NCBI GenBank assembly: GCA_023398955.1
Contig: JAEWRL010000184.1
Location: forward strand, 1-6,172
Source of the DNA: Pseudomonadota bacterium
GTDB taxonomy: Bacteria > Myxococcota_A > Polyangia > Polyangiales > Polyangiaceae
Direction: 5' to 3'
DNA length: 6,172 nt
Shown here piece by piece: positions 1-5,325 of the stretch; positions within the stretch are counted from its first letter, which is position 1; each line of letters opens with the position of its first letter. The position numbers and the translations under genes are program-made. Under the pieces are notes generated by a model. The model had not been told where the DNA came from. It made no database searches and saw nothing but the letters and a program-made list of their open reading frames with translations.

Positions 1-198
1 TGGCACAGGGCGGGGCGAGCCCGCGCCCAGGCGCTCCACGAACTCCGTGTCCGGCAGGCGGGTGCCGCGGACGGTTCGCACGGCTCCGCTCGGCCACTCT
101 CGCACGCGCTCTGCGCGGGCAGTGCCGCCCAGCTCGGGCGCTCCTCGTGCTGCGCGTGCAGCAAGGAGCTCCTGCGTGATGAAGCGGCTCCCTCGCAT
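1..198 (-). CDS. Unrecognised protein, N-terminal 66 residues, runs off the left edge
   Basis: An open minus-strand frame starts at ATG (196-198) and is still open at base 1. It begins MRGSRFITQELL and continues with a segment around residues 42-60 reading VRTVRGTRLPDTEF. The start is placed at this ATG because a weak purine-rich stretch (GCGAGAGA) precedes it and because the residues downstream look protein-like, with mixed hydrophobic and charged residues. About three quarters of third codon positions are G or C, rising towards the left edge. The alternating basic and small residues could belong to a DNA-binding or helix-turn-helix region, but I do not recognise the family. It diverges from the DUF559 gene across 158 bases. 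The opposite strand also carries an open frame here, but it is Arg/Ala/Pro-rich and unconvincing. That a gene is present is moderately supported; its function is unknown. Confidence 0.45.
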   Translation of the reverse strand, partial: MRGSRFITQELLAARAARGAPELGGTARAERVREWPSGAVRTVRGTRLPDTEFVERLGAGSPRPVP

Positions 199-323
199 GA
201 ACGTCTCTCGCCCGGCGAAGCGGCCGAGCTTCGCTCCCGACGCGCACGCTCTGTGCCTCGCGCCGGCTCGGCTACCTCTCTACGGCTTGCGCGACGCACA
301 GATCCTGCGCGCTTGAGGGCTGC

Positions 324-343
324 GCCCGGTCGCTTCACCGGGC
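324..343. repeat. Inverted repeat in the divergent intergenic region
   Basis: Arms GCCCGGT (324-330) and ACCGGGC (337-343) are perfectly complementary around a 6-base loop. The repeat ends 13 bases before the DUF559 start codon. There is no T-run on either side, so it is not a typical intrinsic terminator. It could be an operator or a leader hairpin close to the ribosome binding site. The rest of 199-356 shows nothing else I can name. Confidence 0.4.
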
Positions 344-356
344 TAGCGAGGTCCCC

Positions 357-716
357 ATGCTCAACAAGCCTAAGTTCACCATCCCCAGACTCCTTCACGC
401 CCACGCCAGCCAGATGAGGGCTCAGCCCACCACTTCCGAAGCTCGCCTCTGGGACGCGCTCAAGGGCCGACAGCTCGGCACTGGCTTTCGTCGTCAGATG
501 CCCCTCGGCCCCTTCATCGCTGACTTCTGCGCTCCCGCCAAGAAGCTCGTCGTCGAAGTCGACGGTGGCTGTCACGCCGTCCGTGCCCGCGCCGACGCGC
601 GCAGGGACCGCGCGCTCTCGCGCCTCGGCTTCCGCGTCCTGCGCATCGAGGCCGCCCGCGTGATGGCAGATCTCCCGGGCGTCGTCGCCGAGATTCGGCA
701 AGCCATCCAGGCCTGA
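357..716 (+). CDS. DUF559 family endonuclease-like protein (Vsr-like PD-(D/E)XK fold)
   Basis: This 119-residue protein matches the DUF559 pattern throughout. It has a helix with SEARLW (27-32), then FRRQMPLGPFIADF (44-57), KLVVEVDGG (63-71) and a C-terminal helix-strand unit GFRVLRIEA (91-99). DUF559 proteins are related to very short patch repair and restriction-type nucleases. By family analogy the candidate active-site acidic residues are Glu28, Asp56, Glu67 and Asp69. Most members read DGGQH or DGGSH after the core strand; here it is DGGCH, with Cys72 in the variable place. The ATG at 357 is preceded by GAGG at good spacing. An alternative Met at residue 20 would still keep the domain. 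Length is normal for the family. Third positions are strongly G or C. The substrate and role are not known for this family in general, and such genes often lie in repair, restriction or mobile contexts. Confidence 0.88.
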   Translation: MLNKPKFTIPRLLHAHASQMRAQPTTSEARLWDALKGRQLGTGFRRQMPLGPFIADFCAPAKKLVVEVDGGCHAVRARADARRDRALSRLGFRVLRIEAARVMADLPGVVAEIRQAIQA

Positions 717-1130
717 GTCGCCCAGGCGCGCAGTCGCCGAGCGGGCGCGACGCATCTGCACGCGCCTCTCGGCCCATTCCCACCATCGACGCCATTGCCA
801 GTGGTAGCGATGCCAGCTCGGCTCTTCAGAGCCGAGTTCGGGGATTGACGCGGACAGGGAACGGTCCGCGGGGAACTGCTCCGCTGGTGCCCTACTGCTG
901 CTGGTGGCGCCATTTGGCACAACCGGAACGAGCGCACTCAAGGACTCTGTGACGCAATCTCGGATGACGTCCTTCTGGCGAGAGCTCCTGCTAACAGTGA
1001 CTCTCGACCCGAACCACGGGCTCGCTCTCCCGTCGCCGCGGAACGCAAACCGCGAGTCGCCGTCGACATACGCCGACAGCGCGGAGTTAACCTTCGCCTG
1101 GGCGTTGACTATGTCGATGGTGACCTGCAT
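717..1130 (-). CDS. Unrecognised third gene of the toxin operon, 3' end not defined
   Basis: A minus-strand frame opens at ATG (1128-1130) after an in-frame TAG. It begins MQVTIDIVNAQAKVNSALSA and is rich in G/C third positions: roughly 79 percent, against about 61 percent for the matching plus-strand frame. That argues for coding on the minus strand. AAGGA lies 7 bases before the ATG. The gene starts 58 bases downstream of the putative immunity gene, so it may be co-transcribed with it and the toxin. No stop occurs before the DUF559 gene on the other strand, and the frame stays open to the window edge. The end at 717 given here is therefore only where the independent evidence stops. The last stretch (about residues 105-125) is unusually rich in Trp and Arg and may no longer be genuine. 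I do not recognise the family. The most likely reading is a gene truncated or degraded at its 3' end. Confidence 0.5.
815..838. repeat. Near-perfect palindrome 122 bases downstream of the DUF559 gene's end
   Basis: CTCGGCTCT (817-825) and AGAGCCGAG (828-836) are exact complements separated by 2 bases, extended at the base by a G-T and an A-T pair. No T-run follows on either strand, so it is not a standard intrinsic terminator. It lies inside the open frame of the unrecognised minus-strand gene. Confidence 0.5.
849..870. repeat. Second inverted repeat, 7-base arms
   Basis: CGCGGAC (849-855) and GTCCGCG (864-870) flank an 8-base spacer. It follows the palindrome at 815-838 by 10 bases. The two together may mark a recombination end, a structured transcript end or a protein binding site; nothing in the sequence decides between these. 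Confidence 0.35.
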
Positions 1131-1137
1131 CTGCCTA

Positions 1138-1142
1138 TCCTT
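1138..1142 (-). promoter_or_regulatory. Ribosome binding site of the unrecognised gene at 1130
   Basis: On the minus strand AAGGA lies 7 bases before the ATG at 1130-1128. It is the main local evidence, with codon bias, that the start is real and that this gene follows the immunity gene in the same transcript. Confidence 0.6.
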
Positions 1143-1188
1143 CTACCTTCGTGCAGCTTGAGTCCTAATCCCAGAGGAAGGTGGGGCG

Positions 1189-1413
1189 TCAGCCTGCGCC
1201 AAATGATGCCCTCACACGCGCACGTGCTTGTTCGACCAGTTCGCGGTAGTCGGCACGGAACGGCTCAGACAACACCTTCTCAAGCTGACCGTGGAGGCAC
1301 CAAAGCACCTGTTCTTCAGCTGGGTCCTCGACAGGAAACGCCTCCCGCTCGTCGAGGCGAGCAAGCCATTCGAAGAGTACGAGCGCCTGGTCGTCCGTGA
1401 GTTCGAGCTTCAT
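1189..1413 (-). CDS. Probable immunity protein for the adjacent colicin D-type toxin
   Basis: A small acidic protein of 74 residues, starting MKLELTDDQALVLFEWLARL and mostly predicted helical. I recognise the pattern (an opening LTD-QALVLFEWLAR, a central E-VLW-L--QLEK, then EPF--DY--L) as one that recurs in small hypothetical proteins beside toxin genes; I cannot name a Pfam family for it. Its job is inferred from position: it starts 15 bases after the stop of a colicin D-like tRNase gene, in the same direction, with the ribosome binding region GAGGGAGAAAGG just upstream. Immunity proteins of this kind bind the nuclease domain in the producing cell's cytoplasm and mask its RNA-binding face, and a negatively charged surface is typical. 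It lacks a signal peptide, as expected for a cytoplasmic inhibitor. Residues 20-30 (LDEREAFPVED) supply much of the charge. It could be an antitoxin of unrelated origin, but the pairing makes immunity by far the likeliest. Confidence 0.75.
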   Translation of the reverse strand: MKLELTDDQALVLFEWLARLDEREAFPVEDPAEEQVLWCLHGQLEKVLSEPFRADYRELVEQARARVRASFGAG

Positions 1414-1428
1414 GATCGCCTTTCTCCC

Positions 1429-2016
1429 TCAGAACAAGTGGCCCGTCGTGAGCAGGTCGCTCAACTGGTCCGGCCCAAGTCGATAGCCTGTAACGAAATT
1501 GCCTGCGGGATCGGCAACCACGTTCAACCCCGTGCTTGGATCCACATAGTGCGTGGCAGGATTCCCGCGGTATGCCCCCTCAATCGTGCGGACTCCTGGA
1601 CTGTTGATGTGCTGGTGAATCGCCCTGCTGGCATCGGCCGCTCGCGACGGATTCCAGTTTCCCCTCAACCCGAAGTCCGCGCCGTGCTTGCCGAAGAGCT
1701 TCTGGAGGTTCCGCGGCGTGCGTAGCAGCACCGTGCTCGCCTCACCCGCCCCCCTCGCAGCAAGGAGGGACTCCGTCGCGAGTTCGCTCCTGCAGCTACG
1801 AATTTCTCGGTGCTGTTCCGCACTTGCGGGGAAAAAGGGGCAGACGTTCAGTGGGGCCGCTGACTCGAAATCCCAGATGCGTGTTTTTGCCTGCACGCCG
1901 ACTTCGGCTGACGCGAGATTCGCAAACAGTAGCGTCGCCCAGACGCACAAAAGCGCCACGCTCGCTCGCGCTCGAAAGCGCACGAGGGTGGCGACGGCAT
2001 TGACCAGACTCAGCAT
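1429..2016 (-). CDS. Secreted toxin with a C-terminal colicin D-type tRNA nuclease domain
   Basis: This 195-residue protein has two parts. Residues 1-37 form a Sec-type signal: arginines at 13, 15 and 17, a hydrophobic core (ASVALLCVWATLLFA, 18-32) and a likely cleavage after ASA at 37. Residues about 100-195 match the colicin D catalytic domain: KLFGKHGADFG (106-116), then AIHQHINSP (132-140), YRGNPATHY (149-157), TGLNVVADPAGNFVTGYRL (162-180) and a terminal helix ending TTGHLF. Colicin D cuts arginine tRNAs in the anticodon loop. His111 lies where that family has its catalytic histidine, and Thr176/Tyr178 fit the downstream S-x-W position of colicin D. Residues 38-99 are a linker with two cysteines (59, 75). 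The protein lacks the receptor-binding and translocation domains of true colicins and any RHS or CdiA repeats, so its delivery route is unclear. The ATG at 2016 has only a weak upstream purine tract. Expression together with the adjacent immunity gene is likely. Confidence 0.8.
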   Translation of the reverse strand: MLSLVNAVATLVRFRARASVALLCVWATLLFANLASAEVGVQAKTRIWDFESAAPLNVCPFFPASAEQHREIRSCRSELATESLLAARGAGEASTVLLRTPRNLQKLFGKHGADFGLRGNWNPSRAADASRAIHQHINSPGVRTIEGAYRGNPATHYVDPSTGLNVVADPAGNFVTGYRLGPDQLSDLLTTGHLF

Positions 2017-2110
2017 GGTTTCCGAGTTTAGCCGCCTTTCCTTGGGCGACTAAAGGAAGAAGTTCACAGTTCTGGGTGTTGGCGAGCAGTGGAAACCGCA
2101 GAAATCTGAA

Positions 2111-2141
2111 CAGCCCGGGCGAGGACACTCGCACCGGGCTG
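2111..2141 (-). terminator. Strong hairpin downstream of istB, possible terminator
   Basis: CAGCCCGG (2111-2118) pairs with CCGGGCTG (2134-2141). Inside, GCGAG and CTCGC pair again around a GACA loop, leaving a single bulged A. It begins 20 bases past the istB stop in the direction of transcription. The following bases on the minus strand (TTCAGATTTCT) are only moderately T-rich, so it may be a weak terminator, or a structure that shields the element from read-through or lies near its end. Nothing else is evident in 2017-2161. Confidence 0.5.
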
Positions 2142-2161
2142 CACAGATCGTCGATGCGGGA

Positions 2162-2941
2162 TCAGGTTTTTGGGGGCTCCTTTGGTTTCTTCCGTGAGCG
2201 CTTGGCCTTGGCCTCCAGTTCGGCCTCGCGGCGGCGATAGCTCTCGCCCTTGATGACGATCACGTCGGCGTGGTGGACGACGCGATCGATGAGGGCGGTG
2301 GCACAGGTAGCGTTGGGGAAGATGGTGGGCCAGTCACGGAAGGCGAGATTGGTGGTGAGAACGAGGCTTTTCTTCTCATACCTGCGGCTGATGACCTGGA
2401 AGAGTAGGTCGGCGTTGCGGTTGTCGAAGGCAAGAAATCCGATCTCGTCGATGATCAGAAGTCCGACTCGGGCGTAGTGCTTCAGCCGTCGTTCGAGGGC
2501 GCGGGCAGACTCCTGGGCTGCGAGATCGAGGAGCAACTGAGCAGCGGTCACGAAGAGCACGCCATGACCGTGGAGGATGGCCTGGTGCGCGATGTTCTGA
2601 GCGATCATCGTTTTGCCGAGGCCTTGCGGCGCAACAAGGACGATGTTGCGAGTGGGCTCGACGAAGTCGAGTTGGACGGCGGAGTCGACGAGGGAGCGGT
2701 CGGTTTCGGTCGGCCAGTTCCAGTCGAAATCAGCCATGGGCTTGAAGCGCTCGAGGCGGCTGCGAGCGCGTCGGCGCTCGAGGCCACGACGAGCGCGCTC
2801 CTTCTCCTCGATGTTGGTGATGTGCTCGAGGATGTGGCGTGGGCCCCAGCGTTTCTTGGTAGCCATGGCAATGAGGTCGTCGAACTCGTCGGCGGTAACG
2901 GTGAAGCCGAGTGCACGCAAGCGAGTCTGGAGGTCGGTCAC
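2162..2941 (-). CDS. istB: IstB, AAA+ ATPase helper of IS21-family transposition
   Basis: A 259-residue protein with the DnaC-like AAA+ layout. Walker A is APQGLGKT (104-111), Walker B is LLIIDE (161-166), a sensor-1 asparagine follows TT at 198, and an arginine (220) in LIDRVVHHADVIVIKGESYR fits the arginine-finger region. The N-terminal helical part (1-70) carries a charged stretch, and the C-terminus is a lysine/arginine-rich tail (from about 240). In this family ATP-bound IstB assembles on target DNA, selects the site and stimulates the IstA transposase. The start is GTG at 2941, which overlaps the istA stop as GTGA. It is supported by GAGGAGGG on the minus strand (2948-2955), 6 bases upstream. 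Length is normal for IstB. The Walker A glutamine (APQG instead of the common GPSG or GPTG) is a mild variation that keeps the GKT core. Confidence 0.96.
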   Translation of the reverse strand: MTDLQTRLRALGFTVTADEFDDLIAMATKKRWGPRHILEHITNIEEKERARRGLERRRARSRLERFKPMADFDWNWPTETDRSLVDSAVQLDFVEPTRNIVLVAPQGLGKTMIAQNIAHQAILHGHGVLFVTAAQLLLDLAAQESARALERRLKHYARVGLLIIDEIGFLAFDNRNADLLFQVISRRYEKKSLVLTTNLAFRDWPTIFPNATCATALIDRVVHHADVIVIKGESYRRREAELEAKAKRSRKKPKEPPKT

Positions 2942-4449
2942 TGGTCACCCTCCTCGCCGTCATCGAGGCCAGAGCCAGCGATGCAGTCGTACTGGTCGAG
3001 GGTGTGGGGGGTGACGACGAGGTCGCGCACGCGGGGGTCGTCGGACAGGACCGTATCGACGACAGGAAGCGCTCCACGAGCCCGCGAACGCTGGTCGAGG
3101 ATGTGGGCGACGGACTGGGCGGCGAAGGCTTCCCGGCGGTGCGCCTCTGCGATGGCGGCATCGAGGTCGGTAGCGCCGTATTGGTCGAGCAGGCGCAGGA
3201 GGCGATGGGTCGTCCCGCCGAGGTGGTTGCCGTGCAGGGCAACCTCAGCCAGGAAGTCGTGCGCCGCGGGGCAACTGGTGGTGAGGCGATTGCGGCCGCG
3301 ATGCTCCCGAGCCTTGCTCTTCTCGCGGGCCAACTTCGCGAGGTGGGCAGGGTCTTCGACTTGCTGGCGCATGTCCCAGGAGCGGTGGTGACGGGCGACC
3401 TCCTGATCGCCGTCGAGGATCCGAACGGTGGCGTCCGAAGCCACGAGCGTCAGTGGCTTGCGGACGAGGGTGTGGGGGATGGAGTAATCGTTGCGATCGA
3501 AACGGACATAGGGGGTCTTCCCGGAGGCGATGGGTTGCACGGTACAGGGGTCGAAGGCGTGCTCGGGAAGCGGTAGCAAGCGCTCCTGCTCTTCGACGAG
3601 TGCTTCGGCGACGGTGCGCTGGTCGTCACCCGGGACCCGACGTGCGTGGACGGTACGCTCGATCCAGTCGTCGAGCTGTCCATTGAGGTCGTCGAGCGAC
3701 GAGAACGGGCGCGCGGCGAAGAACGACTCGCGGATGTCGCGGATGCGTCTCTCGACCCGAGGCTTCTCGTTGCCGCGAGCGATGCCGACGGGGGTCGGGG
3801 CGAAGTGATAGTGCCCGGCCAACTCGAGGATGCGGGGATGGAAGCGGATCAGATCGCCTTGCCGCTCGAGCACGACACTTTTCAGGTTGTCGTACAGTAC
3901 GGCCCTCGGCACCCCACGCAGGCGCTGGAATGCCTCGTTGTGACAGCGAACGAAGCTCTCCAGGGTCTGGTCCAGGGTGAAGCGAGCAAAGGTTGCCCGC
4001 GACCAGGCGAGCACCATGACGAAGCACGAGAGGTATCGCTCCCCACGGCCGACCCGGATCTTGCCGAAGGAGCCCCAGTCGACCTGACCTTGTTCGCCGG
4101 GCAGAACGGTGAGACGGAAGAACGCCTCGTGCCGCGAGACGGGACGCACCCTGCGGACGTAGCGACGGACAGCGTAGACGCTACCCGTGTAGCCGCGGTC
4201 CCGAATCATGTCGAAGAGCCGCGTCGCTCGCAGGCGTGGGTGCTGCTCCAGCGTCTTGGTGATGAGCTCACGATACGGCTCGAGCAAGCCGACGCTGCTG
4301 ACCTTTCTGCGATTGACGAAGCGTCGGGGCTCGACGGCAAGCTCGACCGTGTCGTGGTGCAGACCGAGCTCGGTCGCGATGGTCCCGACCTTCCAGTGCT
4401 CGGCGAAGAAGAGACGGCGGATGCGAGCGCGAAGCTCTTCGGAGATCAT
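2938..4449 (-). CDS. istA: IstA, DDE transposase of an IS21-family element
   Basis: A 503-residue protein with typical IstA architecture. A helix-turn-helix lies near residues 19-40 (WKVGTIATELGLHHDTVELA), followed by a second DNA-binding region. The RNase H-fold catalytic core follows: Asp124 in QVDWGSFG, Asp187 in LYDNLKSVV and most likely Glu233 in GNEKPRVER. A C-terminal beta-rich domain (about 310-370, with VRFDRNDYSIPH) and a helical tail follow. It catalyses DNA strand cleavage and joining at the element's ends, working with IstB. The ATG at 4449 overlaps the stop of the preceding small gene as ATGA, with GAGGGGGTGG shortly upstream. The frame is unbroken and full-length. The tail ends in an acidic stretch (GLDDGEEGDQ). 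Its expression is probably coupled to both neighbours by translation. Confidence 0.96.
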   Translation of the reverse strand: MISEELRARIRRLFFAEHWKVGTIATELGLHHDTVELAVEPRRFVNRRKVSSVGLLEPYRELITKTLEQHPRLRATRLFDMIRDRGYTGSVYAVRRYVRRVRPVSRHEAFFRLTVLPGEQGQVDWGSFGKIRVGRGERYLSCFVMVLAWSRATFARFTLDQTLESFVRCHNEAFQRLRGVPRAVLYDNLKSVVLERQGDLIRFHPRILELAGHYHFAPTPVGIARGNEKPRVERRIRDIRESFFAARPFSSLDDLNGQLDDWIERTVHARRVPGDDQRTVAEALVEEQERLLPLPEHAFDPCTVQPIASGKTPYVRFDRNDYSIPHTLVRKPLTLVASDATVRILDGDQEVARHHRSWDMRQQVEDPAHLAKLAREKSKAREHRGRNRLTTSCPAAHDFLAEVALHGNHLGGTTHRLLRLLDQYGATDLDAAIAEAHRREAFAAQSVAHILDQRSRARGALPVVDTVLSDDPRVRDLVVTPHTLDQYDCIAGSGLDDGEEGDQ

Positions 4450-4817
4450 CGAGCCACCCCCTCGATGACCAGGCGCTCGAGATCGCGGAACTCACCGAGA
4501 CCGTGAAGGCCGTCGCGCCGTCGGCGGCGACCGGGGGCGGGGACCCAGACGACGCTGTACAGCGGGCCGCCGTGGTCCAGAAACGCTTCGCGACAGAGAG
4601 TGGAGTCGGACGAAGGTGCCTGGTCGTCCACACAGAGCGCAGCACGGACCGGCATGCCCTGCCACAGCGCTACGGCCTCCAGCAGCGTGGCGAGGGCTCG
4701 CGGGTGCGCGGGGTCTGGCGCCAGGTGGGCCTTCAACAGCGTGTCGCTCGGCCCCGCCATCGCGAGCACCCGCGTCGTCGCGGGGCTCGGGGCGATGCCC
4801 ATCCAGATCGATTCCAT
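4446..4817 (-). CDS. Accessory protein of the IS21 element, unknown function, RNase H-like topology suspected
   Basis: A 123-residue protein starting MESIWMGIA. The ATG at 4815-4817 is chosen over longer upstream starts because AGGAGA lies exactly 6 bases before it and because the upstream extension is Arg/Ser/Pro-rich. Its stop overlaps the istA start by 4 bases (ATGA). Reading the pattern by eye gives strand (SIWMGIA, 3-9), strand (TTRVLAMA, 14-21), strand (TLLKAHLA, 26-33), helix (RALATLLEAVALWQG, 40-54), strand (VRAALCVDD, 57-65), helix (about 71-82) and strand (LYSVVWVPA, 86-94), then a basic segment RRRRR (97-101) and a final helix. That order resembles the first half of RNase H/actin-like folds, such as the N-terminal domain of IS110-type transposases, but the usual aspartate after the first strand is replaced by Ala9. 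I do not recognise a named family. Its coupling to istA suggests a role in transposition or its control. Confidence 0.72.
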   Translation of the reverse strand: MESIWMGIAPSPATTRVLAMAGPSDTLLKAHLAPDPAHPRALATLLEAVALWQGMPVRAALCVDDQAPSSDSTLCREAFLDHGGPLYSVVWVPAPGRRRRRDGLHGLGEFRDLERLVIEGVAR

Positions 4818-5202
4818 GGGTCGTCTCCTGCGGAAGCGACTCGACCCTCTCCATGAGGGCGGAGCGCTCCGCGAGGGCGACGATCGGCTCGGGGCCAACT
4901 TCCCGGCGACGGTGGTCCGTTACATTTTTCCGTCGCTGCTCCCGCCACCGACCTACTCGCGCGGCGGTCGTGCGCCGGCCTTGGCGGCTCCGCCAGTGGC
5001 GCCGCTTGCTCCGCTGACGCCGGTCGGCGCGCTCCCTGTCATGGCGCCCCCCGATGCAATAGATCTGCCCACGGTCGCAATCGCGGCACAGGTGGAACAA
5101 CGCCCTGCAGCCTGCAACGACGCACTGAACCTGCCGTAAATCGTCCACTGCCGAACCCTGGCCGCCGACAAACTCGGCCACCTCGGGGGACTCGTGCGAC
5201 AA
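4492..5202 (-). CDS. Cysteine-rich zinc-finger-like basic protein at the head of the IS21 operon
   Basis: The recognisable part is residues 27-97: C27, C32, C39, C42 and C49 in CVVAGC, LCRDCDRGQIYC, then a very basic region with RRQRSKRRH, SRQGRRT and RWREQRRKNVTDH. I know this plan (a CR-CDRG-YC motif, an Arg-rich segment, ending near VTH or VTD) from small proteobacterial hypothetical proteins; it suggests a metal-bound knuckle with a nucleic-acid-binding arm. The expected last cysteine is Arg53 here (GGRH), so the metal site may be altered. The start at TTG 5202 is uncertain: GTG at residue 19 is possible and neither has a strong ribosome binding site. The frame stays protein-like to about 4820 (EPIVALAERSALMERV). 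It then continues in another frame over the next gene until a stop at 4492, and that last third is Arg/Pro-rich and may be a by-product of high GC. Confidence 0.6.
   Translation of the reverse strand: MSHESPEVAEFVGGQGSAVDDLRQVQCVVAGCRALFHLCRDCDRGQIYCIGGRHDRERADRRQRSKRRHWRSRQGRRTTAARVGRWREQRRKNVTDHRRREVGPEPIVALAERSALMERVESLPQETTHGIDLDGHRPEPRDDAGARDGGAERHAVEGPPGARPRAPASPRHAAGGRSAVAGHAGPCCALCGRPGTFVRLHSLSRSVSGPRRPAVQRRLGPRPRSPPTARRPSRSR
4824..4829 (-). promoter_or_regulatory. Ribosome binding site deciding the start of the 123-residue accessory gene
   Basis: AGGAGA on the minus strand ends 6 bases before the ATG at 4817-4815. It is embedded in the reading frame of the upstream zinc-finger-like gene, so translation of that gene would pass over it. 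This suggests coupled expression. Confidence 0.7.
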
Positions 5203-5325
5203 CTCTCACGTCGAACGCGTCCACTCGCGGCGACCCAAGGCTCGGAGCTGCGAACTCCGGGCCTTACCTCTTTCTGGCGGTCCTGTGATCGTCCCGCACT
5301 CCCCACCGCGCGGCCAACTACGCTG
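5203..5325. other. Spacer expected to hold the right end and promoter of the IS21 element
   Basis: The 123 bases between the RelE-type toxin stop and the zinc-finger-like start contain no gene. A short dyad (CGGAG and CTCCG around a 7-base loop) lies near the middle. I found no convincing terminal repeat or sigma-70 promoter boxes. By gene order, one end of the element and the promoter for its four genes should be here. Confidence 0.4.

Larger units (their letters stand above)
2162..5202 (-). mobile_element. IS21-family insertion element with two extra upstream genes (coding span only)
   Basis: The span contains, in transcription order, a zinc-finger-like gene, a 123-residue unknown gene, istA and istB, all on the minus strand with overlapping ends. 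The istA-istB order and start-stop overlap are diagnostic for IS21. The true ends must lie between 2017 and 2161 on the left and between 5203 and 5325 on the right, because intact genes of other kinds flank it. I compared these margins by eye for inverted repeats beginning TG and for 4-8 base target duplications and found none convincing. The coordinates are therefore those of the genes. All four frames read without internal stops, so the element may be functional if its ends are intact. Confidence 0.8.

Noticed and set aside
47..316. Plus-strand 89-codon open frame at the left
   Set aside because: Arg/Ala/Pro-rich, no ribosome binding site, and opposed by the better minus-strand frame at 1-198.
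815..870. Intrinsic terminator for the DUF559 gene
   Set aside because: Both hairpins lack a following T-run on either strand and start about 100 bases past the stop codon.
904..1161. Plus-strand 85-codon open frame
   Set aside because: Third-position bias favours the minus-strand frame here, and the plus-strand product resembles no family.
1228..1725. Plus-strand 165-codon open frame
   Set aside because: Antisense to the toxin and immunity genes, which are recognisable; an artefact of high GC.
2477..3576. Long plus-strand open frames opposite istA and istB
   Set aside because: Shadows of two clearly identified transposition genes.
4818..4898. Longer N-terminus for the 123-residue accessory protein
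   Set aside because: The extension is Ser/Arg/Pro-rich and unlike the rest, and a strong ribosome binding site lies directly before the internal ATG at 4817.
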